Of a stretch of 32,259 bases of DNA, positions 21,360 through 31,213 are shown one piece after another (positions within the stretch are counted from its first letter, which is position 1; each line of letters starts with the position of its first letter). This DNA comes from Acidimicrobiales bacterium (GTDB lineage Bacteria; Actinomycetota; Acidimicrobiia; Acidimicrobiales; GCA-2861595). The notes below the pieces were generated by a model that ran no database searches, was not told the DNA's origin, and saw nothing but the letters and a program-made list of their open reading frames with translations. The translations under genes and the position numbers were made by a program. The stretch is taken from positions 1-32,259 of the forward strand of contig DATLFN010000049.1 of NCBI GenBank assembly GCA_035540975.1, given 5' to 3'.

Positions 21360-21821
21360 TCACGAACTGCTCGCGCTGGCTTGACTAAATACCTCGATGG
21401 ACCAATCTCCGCCCGCAGTGATTCTCAGCTTGAATTCGCCTCCCTCGACCACAAAAGTTACGCCCTCCGTTCGGTCGCCCGCATCAACGACCGAACCGCG
21501 AGATGTTCCTTCCTTCGTGAGCAGCTCTATCGCAAAACGTTCGCCTGCGGGATTCTGCCATCGGATCTCCCAGTTGGCACCGGCGGCGAACGCATGGGTC
21601 GTGTCGTCCCCCGAGCCGGAGAACTGATCGACCAGCCCCGGCTGCGCAGGAGCGGTGGAGTCGGCCCCCTGCTTCGTGGTGGCCGTGGTCGGGGCCCGCG
21701 CCCCCTCGTGCTCGTCGGAGCCTGTCAGAAGAAGCACGGCCCCTCCAACAACCAGGAGGCACGCAGCTGCGACCAAAATCAACCGCAATGGGAAGCGTGG
21801 GTGCCGTTTCTTTCGTGCCAT
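21360..21821 (-). CDS. Small membrane-anchored protein with beta-rich ectodomain
   Basis: A 153-residue protein. The basic head MARKKRHPRFPLR leads into one membrane helix (LILVAAACLLVVGGAVLLL), a Thr/Ala-rich linker, then a domain of about 75 residues with strand-like segments: NWEIRWQNPAGERFAIELL, GVTFVVEGGEFKLRITAG and DWSIEVF. No Cys lipobox is present. The ATG at 21821 was chosen because it sits just before the basic head; upstream ATGs add a low-complexity lead. It lies 131 bp downstream of the giant subtilase gene in the same direction. Function unknown; a binding or sensing ectodomain is plausible. Confidence 0.7.
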   Translation of the reverse strand: MARKKRHPRFPLRLILVAAACLLVVGGAVLLLTGSDEHEGARAPTTATTKQGADSTAPAQPGLVDQFSGSGDDTTHAFAAGANWEIRWQNPAGERFAIELLTKEGTSRGSVVDAGDRTEGVTFVVEGGEFKLRITAGGDWSIEVFSQASASSS

Positions 21822-21952
21822 GCAGGTCATCCGATCAACGCCATCGGTGGTTTCGCCGTCCATCGGTTCAAGCGACCTGGTCCATGGGGTCGGCACATTT
21901 AGCAGATACGTCGGACCGGCCTGTCGCCTCCGCCGTTCCATCCGTCCGGGTG

Positions 21953-24900
21953 CTACTTCTTCAGCCGCACCTGCACGTTGCCCCCGGCGAGGGGCACCTG
22001 GGTGCCGTTAGGCGTGCCCTCGAAGGAGGTGCGGGCCGTGCCCACCTGGTAGACGGTGCCGTTCGAGGTCCACACGCGGATGGCGTATCCGTCGGGCGTC
22101 GTCGCCGTCTTCGAGCCGGGCTCGCCCGTGTCGGTGACGTCGACCTGGAACATCTGCTGGTTGCCGAGGATGTCGGCGCCGAGCGTGTACTCCTTGCCGG
22201 TGTCACGGTCTATCGCCTTGACGTTCGACTTCCCGGTGATGGTCGCCCAGCACGGCTCGGTTCCGACAGAGTCCGAGCACTTCTGCTGCAGGGCGTCCAT
22301 GGCGTTGCTCTTCACCCAGAAGTTGTACGCCCGGACCTGGTTCGGGGCGGTGGTGATGCCCATGGCGAACAGGTTCGCGTCCTGGCGGTAGATGAACAGG
22401 CTGTTGCCCTGCACCGAGCCATTCTTCAGGAACTTGGCGGTGATCCCGAAGTTGCTCCTCTTGCCCGTGTTCGGGTCGTTGATCCAGCCGCCGCCCGTCG
22501 TGAAGCCCGTACCCGGGTCGACCACGTTGACGGCCACGTCCTCGTGGTCGGCGTCGTAGTGGTTGTTCGCGATGAGCTCGACGTGCACCGTGTAGACGCC
22601 CTCCTTCAGGTTCGAGAACGAGCATCCCGCCGTCCCCGTCCCGCCCGAGCCCTGGCTCACGGTGACCGTGCAGTTCGGGTCGGTCGAGGTCGGCGTGCTG
22701 CCGCTGTAGACGGTGAACTTGACCCGCAGGTTGATCGCCGCGTCGTTCCACGGGATGGTGCCGAGGCTCCCGTCCTGATCCTCGACCACTCGGGCCGAGA
22801 CGGCGATGCTGGCGGTACCGCCGACCTTGTTGGTGGCCACGAACGTCTGGCCCGTGTACTCGAGCTCCATCTTTTCGTGCTCGACCACCAGGGTCGGCGC
22901 CGGCGACTGGCTGTCGGTGTTGCTCCCGGCGAAGTTGGCGTTCGTGGAGGTGAACCCCGCCTTCAGCGGATAGCTGCCGGCAGGCCGAGCCACGGTGTGC
23001 GCCAAGGTGGCCGCCGCTGCCGTGCCGCTGCTGACCACGACGGGAGCTGTCCCCACGGGCGTCCCGTTCACCCAGAACTGAACGGAGCCGGCGACGTCCT
23101 GCCCCCCGGCGCTGGCGGGCGTGACGGTCGCCGTCAGCGTGGTGGTGTCGCTGTACTGGACGGGGTTCACCGACGCCGAGACCGACACGCTGGTCGCCCT
23201 CGCGCCGATGGTCAGCGTGGCTGCGTTGGCGCCGGTGGCCGAGCTGGTGAGGAAGTTGGTGCTCGGGTTGTAGGTGGCCTCGATGGTGTAGCTACCGGCG
23301 GCGAGGCCCGTCGGCAGGGCGTAGCTCACGCTGGCGTTGCCGTTGTTGACCGTGCCGCTGGTGGTGGCCGTGCCCATCAGCGTGCCCCCGCCGTTCTTCA
23401 CGGTGAAGGTGACGGTGCCGGCGTTGACCGTGGAGCTGCCGGCCGGCGTCGCCGCCACCGTGGCGTTGAGGGTCACCGAGGCGTCCCCGAAGGTGGCGCC
23501 GGCGGCCTGAGCGGTGGTGGTGGTGGCCCGCTCGCCGACGGTCAGGGTGCTGCTGCCGCTGCTGGGGTTGAAGTTCGGGCCCGGATTGTAGGCGGCCTCG
23601 ATGGTGTAGCTGCCGGCGGCGGTGCCGGCGGGCAGGGAAAGCACCTTGCTGGCGGCGCCGGCGGCCACCGTGGCCGACGTGCCGGCGGCGAGGGTGGTGG
23701 CGCCCTGCTTGACCGCGAAGGTCACCGTGCCCTCGTTGACCGGGGCGGCGGTCGAGGTGTTCGACACCGTCGCCGTGAACGTCACGTCGACGGCCTGCTC
23801 GGAGTAGGTGCTGGTCTTGGCGTCGACCACCAGGCCGGAGCCGGCCGGGGTGATCTCGAAGCTGGCGCTGTTGGTGCTGCCGGTGTGGTTGGCGTCGCCG
23901 GCCCAGGTGGCGGAGGCGGTGGCGGTGCCGGCGTTGGTGTTGTTCTCGTAGGTGACGTTCAGGGCGACCGGGTCCATGCCCGCCCCGGTGGCCACCGCCG
24001 AGCAGGGCTCGAGGGCCGCGCCGGTGTAGGTGAGGCTGGTCGGCTCGCAGGTCACGGTGACGGTGGAGGGCGCCTTCTTGATCATCAGGTCGGCGGGCAC
24101 GTAGGTGAGGGCGTAGTTGCTGTTGAGGGCGAGGGTGCCCTGCTGAATCTGGTAGCTACCCACGGTTTCGCCAGCCACTCGCGTGAGGGCGCCGGTGAAG
24201 GCATCGCTGAAGGCGAGCGAGCCCGAGGTGACCTGGTAGGTGAGGGCCGGGTCGTCGGCGCCGTAGACCTTCTCCTTGGCGTCGGCGGTGACGGTGATCG
24301 GCCGGGCGTTGATCGTCAGGTTGGCCCCAGCGAAGGTGAGGACGTAGTTGGCGTTCAGCGCCAGAGTCCCCTGCTCGATGGCGTACGGGCCCACGTTCTC
24401 CCCGGCGGTACGGCTCAGCCCGCCGGTGAAAGCGTCGCCCGCGACGAGCGAGCCCGAGGTCACCTGGTAGGTCAGGGCCGGGTCGGCCTCGCCGTAGGTC
24501 TTGGACTTGGCGTCGGCGGTGACGGTGACGGGTCGGGGGTTCACGGTGTGGCTGAGGGCGGAGCTCGTGCTGCCGGAGTAGCCGCCGGCGGCGGAGGTCC
24601 CGCTGTACTCGGCCGTGATGGAGTAGGCGGCGGCGGAGGCGGAGAGGTTGGGCGAGCACGACGCCGTGTTGCCGGACAGGGCCACGTCGGAGCAGAGCAC
24701 GGTCGAGCCGTTCCTGAACGTCACGGTGCCGACACTGCTCGGGTCGCCGGCGTCGGAGGTCACCGTGGCGGTGAACGTGACCGGGTCGCCGTAGGTGCTC
24801 GGGTTGGTCCCCGCCATGAGGGCGAGGGCCGTCGAGGTGGTCCGGCGGGCGAAGAAGTGGTTCCCGGTCGAGCTGGCGCCGGTCCCCACCGTGACCACCC

Positions 24901-27900
24901 GCGGCTTGGTGCCGGTGTTGGCGTGGCCGGACGGGACGGTGTAGTCGATGGTGTACTCGCCGGCGAGCAGGCCGGTGAAGGAGTAATTGCCGTTGGCATC
25001 CGTGGTGGCTGCCGTGGAGCTCCCGGAGCGGGTGACGGTGACGCCCGCGATCCCGGCCTCACCGGCATCCAGGCTCCCGTTGCCGTTGGCATCGTTGTAG
25101 ACGGTGCCGGAGATCGAGGCCGTGGCCACGACGGTGACGGTCGTCGTCAGCTCGGCGTCGTTGTCAGCCGGCGTGGCGTCGTTCTCCGCGCTCCTGATCT
25201 GGGCCTTGTTGGTGAAGGTCGAGTTGTTGGCGGCGTTGGGGTCGACGGTGACCTGCAAGGTCTTCTGGCCGGCCTGGCCCGGTGACAGCGACCCGAGGTT
25301 CCAGGTGAGCTCGGTCCCGGTCACCGTGCAGTCGCCACAGCTGCCGGCGACGTAGGTCACTCCCGAGGTCGGGAGGAGGTCCTTCAACTGGATGCCCGTC
25401 GCCGTGCTGGCCGCACCGGCCTTGTTCTGGTAGTCGAGCGTGTAGGTGATCGTCGAGCCCGGCGCCGCGCTCGTCGGGCCGCTCTTGGTGACGACCAGGT
25501 CCGGGGTCCCTGGCGCGACCCCCGGCTTCTGGATCTGCAGGTTCCCCATGTTCGAGGGCTCGCCGCTGAGCTGGAGCGAGCTGCCGCCGAAGTTGTGGGC
25601 ATCGGCGGACAGGACGGTGCGGAACTCCACGAAGCCGCCCGTGCTGCCCGGCTTGGTCACCTTGAAGGTGTACGACCAGGTGTCCGAGTTGGCGGGGAAG
25701 GAGCCGACCAGGTCCGTCATCGTCACGCCCGAGGAGGGCGTGAACTTGATGAGGTTGTCCACGCCGTTCAGGCGCGTACCACCGGTCGTCTTGGTGTGGG
25801 GGAAGTGGACTGTGATCTGCTGGTTCGAGGCGGGGCCGCAGAAGCGGACCCGCGTGGGGATCTCCTCGAGCTCGTTCCAGTTCTGGAGGTTCGTCGTCTG
25901 CCAGACGGCGCTTCCCTTGCTCTGGCCCTCGAGGCCCGAGTTGGCGCTGAAGGTGCTGCACGTGGCGAGGACGTCGAGCGGCGTCGTGCCGGAGCTGACG
26001 GCGTGGGTGGCGCTGCCGGCGTAGGTGGCGGTGATCGTTTGCGAGCCGCCGCTCGTCGTGTTGTACGTCACCGAGCAGCTCTTGCTGGTGCCGCTGGGCG
26101 AGCCGAGGGTGCAGCTCGTGGCGGCGAAGCTGCCGCCGCCGGAGGTCGAGAAGCTCACCGTGCCGTCGGGGGCGGTGGCGCCGGCGCCCGACGTGTCGGT
26201 CACGGTCGCGGTGCAGGTCGTGCTGCCGCCCGCCGAGAGCGACGAAGGCGAGCAGGCGACGCTGGTGCTCGTGCCGCGCTTGACGGAGAACGTCTGGGGG
26301 TTCGAGAGCCCGCCGCCGGGGGTGGGGTTGAAGACGCGGATCTCGAAGTCGCCCAGCGTGGTGAGATCGGTGGCGGGGATCGCCGCGGTCAGCTGCGTGG
26401 AGCTGACGAAGGTGGTGGCGCGGTCCGAGCCGGCGAAGCGGACGACGGAGCCGGAGACGAAGTTCGAGCCGCTGACCGTCAGGGTGAAGCCGTCGTCCCC
26501 CCGGGCCTTGCTCGCCGGGGAGATGCCCGACGTCGTCGGGACGGGGTTCCCGACGTTGACCGCGTTCGAAAGCGTCAGCACGTTGCTGGCGTTCTGGGAG
26601 CAGCCGTTGTCGGAGTAGGCGACGAAGTAGGCGTTGTAGGTGCCGGTGGCCGATGGAGCGGTGATCGTGAAGGTGTCTGTCTTGGTCGCGCCGTTGTGGT
26701 CGGTGATGTCGACGCAGGTGACCGTGCCGGGCGGCGTCGTCGCGATGCGCCATCCGATGGAGCCCGCCCTGTTGTTGGACCCGTTCCCGCTGGTGACGGA
26801 CACGGCGGCGGTGATGGAGGCGCCGGTGGTCACGGTGACGCTGCTGGCGCCGTTGAGCGTGGCGCTGTTCACCGTCGCGGCGGCGATGACGTAGGGGCCG
26901 ACGAAGGGGCCCCCCTCGCCGAGGGGGGCGGCGCCGGCGGGGACGACCTCGTCGGTGGAGGTGTCGGCGATCGAACGGGCGAGGTTCACCCGGCCGTTGC
27001 CGGTCTGCTCGGCGGTACCGGCGACGTCGGCGTTGCGGGCCAGACGGCCCACGATCGTGCCCGGCGACGCGGCCGGGTCGTTGGCCCGCAGCAGCGCGGC
27101 GGCGCCGGCCACGACGGCGGCGGAGGCGGACGTGCCGGTCACGGAGGCGGTGCCGCCACCCGGCGTGCCGGCGACGATGTCGACGCCGGGGGCGGCGAGG
27201 AAGGCGGCGGCGCCGTGGTTGCTGCCCGACCACAGGACGTCGTGCTGGTCGGTGGCGGAGACGCCGACGACCTTGGCGTCGCCCGCCGGGTAGGCCGGCT
27301 GCGTCGACCCGTCGTTGCCGGTGGCGGCGACGAGCACGGCGCCCTTGGCCCAGGCGTAGTCGACCGCGTCCTGGAGGCTCTGGCTGAACTCGGGCGCGCT
27401 GAAGCCCATGAGGATGACGCTGGCGCCGTTGTCGGCGGCCCACACAACGCCGGCGATGACGTCGCTGTCCTGGCCGAGGCCCTCGGAGTCGAGCACCTTG
27501 ACCGGCATGACCTTGACGCCGGACGCGAAGCCGACACCGGCGATCGCGGCGTCGTTGCCAGCGGCGGCGGCGGCGATGGTGGCCAGGCGGGTGCCGTGGC
27601 CGTTCACGTCAGCGTTGGGGTCGGCGCCGGCCATCGGGGAGTGGCCCGCCACCGTGCGGCCGGCGAGGTCGGCGACCGAGGGGTCGACGCCGGTGTCGAG
27701 GACGGCGACGACGGCCGACCCGGCGGGATCAACCGTTCCGTAGACGCTGTCCCACCCGATCTTCGGCAGGGCCCACTGGTCGGCGTAGGCGGTGTCGTTC
27801 GGCACGGCGGCGGCCTTGCGCGAGTGGTCGGCGTCGACCCGCAGCACCTGGGCGTCAGCCTGGTAGCGCCTCGTGGAGTTGGACGCCTCGGCGGACGGCA

Positions 27901-28222
27901 CGGCGACGACCACCATGCCGAGTTGGGGCACGGCGCGGCGCACACTCCCGCCGTTGCGCTGCACGGCGGCCTGCTGCTGATCGGAGGTTACGCCGGGCCT
28001 GAACTTCACGATCAGCGTGCTCACCGCCGCGGGCGCTTGCGCCGCCGGCACGGCGAGGGCGCCCTGCGGGACGGCGGCGCCGGCGATCAGCGCGACGAGC
28101 GCGAGAATGGAGACCACGGAGGCCCGCAACCCACGCCTCCCTCCCGCCCCACCATCGGCGGGCGGTGTGGCGTTCGGCCCCGGGTTGCCCCACGTGGAGT
28201 GAGCGGTGGTGGACTGCGGCAT
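21953..28222 (-). CDS. Giant secreted subtilase with multiple Ig-like domains
   Basis: A 2,089-residue exported protein. A signal or anchor helix (SVVSILALVALIAGAAV) and a propeptide-like part precede an S8 catalytic domain with Asp176 (VLDTGVD), His209 (NGHGTRLA), an oxyanion Asn in VAATGNDGS and Ser365 (GTSASAAVVAG), so it should be an active serine protease. The rest is modular: an IPT/TIG segment, Ig-like repeats, a DUF11-like module (VVTKSGPTSAAPGSTITYTL), an SdrD B-like module (VYNDANGNGSLDAGE), two MBG units (VTADAKSKTYGEADPALTYQ and its copy), more Ig-like repeats and a terminal GGGWINDP domain. There is no LPXTG. ATG 28222 has GGAG 6 bp upstream. It is divergent from the two-component system at 28392. 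Confidence 0.92.
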   Translation of the reverse strand: MPQSTTAHSTWGNPGPNATPPADGGAGGRRGLRASVVSILALVALIAGAAVPQGALAVPAAQAPAAVSTLIVKFRPGVTSDQQQAAVQRNGGSVRRAVPQLGMVVVAVPSAEASNSTRRYQADAQVLRVDADHSRKAAAVPNDTAYADQWALPKIGWDSVYGTVDPAGSAVVAVLDTGVDPSVADLAGRTVAGHSPMAGADPNADVNGHGTRLATIAAAAAGNDAAIAGVGFASGVKVMPVKVLDSEGLGQDSDVIAGVVWAADNGASVILMGFSAPEFSQSLQDAVDYAWAKGAVLVAATGNDGSTQPAYPAGDAKVVGVSATDQHDVLWSGSNHGAAAFLAAPGVDIVAGTPGGGTASVTGTSASAAVVAGAAALLRANDPAASPGTIVGRLARNADVAGTAEQTGNGRVNLARSIADTSTDEVVPAGAAPLGEGGPFVGPYVIAAATVNSATLNGASSVTVTTGASITAAVSVTSGNGSNNRAGSIGWRIATTPPGTVTCVDITDHNGATKTDTFTITAPSATGTYNAYFVAYSDNGCSQNASNVLTLSNAVNVGNPVPTTSGISPASKARGDDGFTLTVSGSNFVSGSVVRFAGSDRATTFVSSTQLTAAIPATDLTTLGDFEIRVFNPTPGGGLSNPQTFSVKRGTSTSVACSPSSLSAGGSTTCTATVTDTSGAGATAPDGTVSFSTSGGGSFAATSCTLGSPSGTSKSCSVTYNTTSGGSQTITATYAGSATHAVSSGTTPLDVLATCSTFSANSGLEGQSKGSAVWQTTNLQNWNELEEIPTRVRFCGPASNQQITVHFPHTKTTGGTRLNGVDNLIKFTPSSGVTMTDLVGSFPANSDTWSYTFKVTKPGSTGGFVEFRTVLSADAHNFGGSSLQLSGEPSNMGNLQIQKPGVAPGTPDLVVTKSGPTSAAPGSTITYTLDYQNKAGAASTATGIQLKDLLPTSGVTYVAGSCGDCTVTGTELTWNLGSLSPGQAGQKTLQVTVDPNAANNSTFTNKAQIRSAENDATPADNDAELTTTVTVVATASISGTVYNDANGNGSLDAGEAGIAGVTVTRSGSSTAATTDANGNYSFTGLLAGEYTIDYTVPSGHANTGTKPRVVTVGTGASSTGNHFFARRTTSTALALMAGTNPSTYGDPVTFTATVTSDAGDPSSVGTVTFRNGSTVLCSDVALSGNTASCSPNLSASAAAYSITAEYSGTSAAGGYSGSTSSALSHTVNPRPVTVTADAKSKTYGEADPALTYQVTSGSLVAGDAFTGGLSRTAGENVGPYAIEQGTLALNANYVLTFAGANLTINARPITVTADAKEKVYGADDPALTYQVTSGSLAFSDAFTGALTRVAGETVGSYQIQQGTLALNSNYALTYVPADLMIKKAPSTVTVTCEPTSLTYTGAALEPCSAVATGAGMDPVALNVTYENNTNAGTATASATWAGDANHTGSTNSASFEITPAGSGLVVDAKTSTYSEQAVDVTFTATVSNTSTAAPVNEGTVTFAVKQGATTLAAGTSATVAAGAASKVLSLPAGTAAGSYTIEAAYNPGPNFNPSSGSSTLTVGERATTTTAQAAGATFGDASVTLNATVAATPAGSSTVNAGTVTFTVKNGGGTLMGTATTSGTVNNGNASVSYALPTGLAAGSYTIEATYNPSTNFLTSSATGANAATLTIGARATSVSVSASVNPVQYSDTTTLTATVTPASAGGQDVAGSVQFWVNGTPVGTAPVVVSSGTAAAATLAHTVARPAGSYPLKAGFTSTNANFAGSNTDSQSPAPTLVVEHEKMELEYTGQTFVATNKVGGTASIAVSARVVEDQDGSLGTIPWNDAAINLRVKFTVYSGSTPTSTDPNCTVTVSQGSGGTGTAGCSFSNLKEGVYTVHVELIANNHYDADHEDVAVNVVDPGTGFTTGGGWINDPNTGKRSNFGITAKFLKNGSVQGNSLFIYRQDANLFAMGITTAPNQVRAYNFWVKSNAMDALQQKCSDSVGTEPCWATITGKSNVKAIDRDTGKEYTLGADILGNQQMFQVDVTDTGEPGSKTATTPDGYAIRVWTSNGTVYQVGTARTSFEGTPNGTQVPLAGGNVQVRLKK

Positions 28223-28391
28223 TGCGGTCTCCCTCGAACGCGACTGCGGATCCTCGATCAAGGAACTAGTTATGACGGCCGAACATAAGGGTGGGATAAA
28301 GCCTCGCTGAAGGCGGCCGGAAAAAGGCCCTGAAGCCGTCGAAATGCCATAGGTCATCCGACCGTTTCTGGCGGCGGGTCACAATGTTGGG
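28223..28391. promoter_or_regulatory. Divergent promoter region between the subtilase and the response regulator
   Basis: 169 bp separate two divergent starts. The middle (28255-28310) is markedly AT-richer (AACTAGTTATGACGG, GAACATAAGGGTGGGATAAAG), and ACTAGT is a palindrome. Promoters for both genes should lie here and the adjacent OmpR-type regulator is a natural candidate to bind, but no firm -10/-35 pair or direct repeat could be fixed. Confidence 0.45.
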
Positions 28392-29072
28392 GTGACGGAT
28401 CGAAAGGCGCGGGTTCTGGTGGTGGAGGACGACGGCCCGATCCGTTCGGCCCTCGACGTTTCCTTACGAGGCGAGGGCTACGAGGTGCGGGCCGAGTCCG
28501 ACGGCACCCGGCTGGCCGAGGTTGCCGAGGGCTTCCGGCCCGACCTGGCCGTGCTCGACGTGCGCCTCCCTGCCGGCCCCGACGGCTACGCCATGGGCCG
28601 CATCCTGCGGGCGTCGAGCGACCTGCCCGTGTTGTTCCTCACCGCCGCCGACAGTATCGACGACCGCCTGGCCGGCTTCGAGGCGGGCGCCGACGACTAC
28701 ATGGCGAAGCCGTTCTCCATGGCCGAGCTGCTGGCCCGCGTCGAGGCGCTCCTGCGCCGGGCCGGGCGGCTGGCGTCGGCCGTCCGCCAGGTGGGCGACG
28801 TGGTGATCGACGAGGGCGCCCGGGTGGCGACGCGCAACGGCGAGAGGCTCGATCTCACCCACACCGAGTACGAGCTGCTGGCCATGCTGGCCAGGCATCC
28901 CGGGCAGGTCCTCTCCAAGACCCAGCTCCTGACCCACGTGTGGGGGTTCGAGGCCTACGGCAGAAACGTGGTGGAGGTCCACATGAGCGCGCTGCGCAAG
29001 AAGCTGGAGGCCAACGGGGCCCGGATCGTCCACACGGTCCGGGGCGCCGGCTACGTGCTGCGCTCGCCGTGA
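28392..29072 (+). CDS. OmpR/PhoB-family response regulator
   Basis: A 226-residue two-domain regulator. The receiver has the acidic pair in VVEDDG, phosphoacceptor D56 in LAVLDVRLP, the Thr in VLFLTAAD and Lys in YMAKPFSMAELLARVEALL. The C-terminal winged helix shows LTHTEYELLAMLARHPGQVL, then SKTQLLTHVWG, RNVVEVHMSALRKKLE and the wing TVRGAGYVLRSP. It binds DNA as a dimer when phosphorylated. The GTG start lies 170 bp from the divergent subtilase. Its stop overlaps the kinase GTG by 4 bp, so the pair is a cotranslated two-component system. Confidence 0.95.
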   Translation: MTDRKARVLVVEDDGPIRSALDVSLRGEGYEVRAESDGTRLAEVAEGFRPDLAVLDVRLPAGPDGYAMGRILRASSDLPVLFLTAADSIDDRLAGFEAGADDYMAKPFSMAELLARVEALLRRAGRLASAVRQVGDVVIDEGARVATRNGERLDLTHTEYELLAMLARHPGQVLSKTQLLTHVWGFEAYGRNVVEVHMSALRKKLEANGARIVHTVRGAGYVLRSP

Positions 29073-31213
29073 GGACGCCGTCGCTGCGGCTGCGGGTGGT
29101 CGCCGCCGGCGTGGCCGTGGTGGCCGTCGTGCTGCTGGCCGTCGACGCCTTCGTGTACCTCAACCTGAGGTCGAGCCTGGAGCAGAACCTCGACGATGTG
29201 CTGTCCGGGCGGGCGGCCATCGCCAGGGGGGAGGCCAGCGGGCGCACCCCCCAGCAACTGGCCGCCCGGCTCACCGAGCTGGGCCTGCGGGCCACGGTGC
29301 GGGGCCCCGACGGCCGCACCTTCGAGGCGAGCCCTGCATCACCTCGCCTGGGCGACAACCTGGCGCCGACCGGCGACGACCCTGACCAGCCGCCCGTCAC
29401 CCGCAGGGTCGACCTGCCCGACGGGACCCAGGTCGTGGTGCAGGCCCGGCGGGGGGGCGTGGACAAGGCCTTGCGGCGCCTGGTGGCGCTGGAAGCGGTG
29501 GGAACCCTGGCCGGCATGGCCCTCGCCACGCTGCTGCTGGCCCGGGTGGCCCGGGTGGCCCTGCGCCCCCTGGAGGAGATGGCGGCGACGGCCCGGCGGG
29601 CGGCCGAGGGCCACCGGGGCGAGCGGCTGCACCCCGACCGGCCCCACACCAGCATCGGCGAGATGGCCGCCGCCTACGACGACATGCTCGACGCCTTGGA
29701 GACCGCCCTGGCAGAGGCCCAGGCAGCCGCCGCCCACAGCCGCCACATGGAAGAGCGCTCCCGGAAGATCGTCGAGACGGCCACCGACGCCTTCGTGGCC
29801 GTGGACCTCGACGGCGCCATCGTGGACTGGAACGAGGGGGCCGAGCGGGTGTTCGGCGCGCCCAGGGAGGACGCCATGGGCCGGGACGCCTTCGAGACCC
29901 TCTTCCCCCCGGAGCTGCGCGACGAGCACCGGGGCCGCCTCGAGCAGCTGCGGATCACCGGCGAGCGGCGGAAGCGGGGTCGGCGCCTGGAGACGCTGGC
30001 GCAGCGGGCGGACGGGTCCACCTTCACGGCCGAACTGATCATGTGGGCCACCGGCGAGGGGGCCGAGCGGACCGTGAACGGCTTCGTCCACGACCTGTCC
30101 GAGCGCCGCCTGGCCGAGGCGGCCCGCTACCGCCTGGCCGCCATCGTGGACTCCTCGGACGACGCCATCATCGGAAAGGACCTGGACGGCACCATCGTCA
30201 GCTGGAACCACGGGGCGGAGCTCATGTACGGCTACTCGGCCGACGAGATCGTTGGCCGCCCCATCAGGACCATCGTCCCCGCCGAGCGCCACCACGAGGT
30301 GGAGCGGGCCCTGGCGGCGGTCCGCCAGGGGCAGGGCGTCCCCCACCACGAAACCGTGCGCCTCACCAGGAACGGCGCACCGGTCGAGATCTCCCTCACC
30401 GTCTCCCCCATCCGCGACGCCACCGGCGCCGTCGTCGGCGCCTCGAGCATCGCCCGGGACATCACCGAGCAGCGCTGGCTGGCGTCGACCCTGGACGCCA
30501 CGCTGGTGGCCCTGGAGACGGCGCTGGAGGAAGCCCGGGCCTCCGAGGCCCGGAGCCGGCGCTTCCTGGCCGACGCCGCCCACCAGCTGCGAACGCCCAT
30601 GGCAGGGGTCCGGGCCTGCGCCGAGACGCTGCTGCGGGGGCCGCCGCAGTTCGACCGGGACCGGCTGCTGGCCGACATGGTGCGCGAGACGTCGCGGGCC
30701 TCCCGCCTGGTCACCGGACTGTTGCGGATCGCCCGCCTCGACGAGGGCGGTGAGCTGGCCCCGTCGTCGTGCGACCTGGCCGAGCTGTGCCGCGACGAGG
30801 CCGAGCGGGCCACGGTGCTGGCTCCCGACCTCCAGATCGTCGTGGACACCGCCAAGCTGCGCGGGCGGCCCACGCTCGACGCCGACGCCGTGCGGGAGAT
30901 CCTCGCCAACCTCCTCGACAACGCCCGCCGCCATGCCCGGCGACACATCACGGTCACCACAACCACCCGCGACGGCGCCGTGGAGGTGCGGGTGGCCGAC
31001 GACGGGCCGGGCGTGGCCGCGGGTATGGAGGAGCGGGTCTTCGAGCGCTTCGTGAGCCTCGACAACCGGGGCGGCTCGGGCCTCGGCCTGCCCATCGCCC
31101 GGGGGCTGGCCCGAGCGCATGGCGGTGAGCTGCGCTACGAGGCGGGCGCCTTCGTGCTCACGGTGCCGCTGACGGCGTCGGAGCCGGCCGGGGTGGGCGC
31201 CCGGTCCACCTGA
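29069..31213 (+). CDS. PAS-containing sensor histidine kinase
   Basis: A 714-residue membrane kinase. The first membrane helix (VVAAGVAVVAVVLLAVDAF) and the second (LEAVGTLAGMALATLLLARV) bracket an extracellular region of about 100 residues. HAMP follows, then two PAS domains (IVETATDAFVAVDLDG and IVDSSDDAIIGKDLDG, each with a W/F..G pattern). HisKA has phosphoacceptor His505 in DAAHQLRTP, and the ATPase domain has the N-box EILANLLDNARRH, VRVADDGPGV and GGSGLGLPIARG. It should autophosphorylate in response to an external or redox signal and pass phosphate to the upstream regulator. GTG 29069 overlaps the regulator's stop. The 3' end overlaps an opposite-strand gene. Confidence 0.95.
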   Translation: MRTPSLRLRVVAAGVAVVAVVLLAVDAFVYLNLRSSLEQNLDDVLSGRAAIARGEASGRTPQQLAARLTELGLRATVRGPDGRTFEASPASPRLGDNLAPTGDDPDQPPVTRRVDLPDGTQVVVQARRGGVDKALRRLVALEAVGTLAGMALATLLLARVARVALRPLEEMAATARRAAEGHRGERLHPDRPHTSIGEMAAAYDDMLDALETALAEAQAAAAHSRHMEERSRKIVETATDAFVAVDLDGAIVDWNEGAERVFGAPREDAMGRDAFETLFPPELRDEHRGRLEQLRITGERRKRGRRLETLAQRADGSTFTAELIMWATGEGAERTVNGFVHDLSERRLAEAARYRLAAIVDSSDDAIIGKDLDGTIVSWNHGAELMYGYSADEIVGRPIRTIVPAERHHEVERALAAVRQGQGVPHHETVRLTRNGAPVEISLTVSPIRDATGAVVGASSIARDITEQRWLASTLDATLVALETALEEARASEARSRRFLADAAHQLRTPMAGVRACAETLLRGPPQFDRDRLLADMVRETSRASRLVTGLLRIARLDEGGELAPSSCDLAELCRDEAERATVLAPDLQIVVDTAKLRGRPTLDADAVREILANLLDNARRHARRHITVTTTTRDGAVEVRVADDGPGVAAGMEERVFERFVSLDNRGGSGLGLPIARGLARAHGGELRYEAGAFVLTVPLTASEPAGVGARST

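Noticed and set aside
21788-25285. Very long plus-strand open frame opposite the subtilase gene, and others antisense to gltX, narK and the kinase
   Set aside because: They show Arg/Gly/Ala/His-rich composition without motifs and mirror strongly coding genes on the other strand. This is a GC-content artefact.
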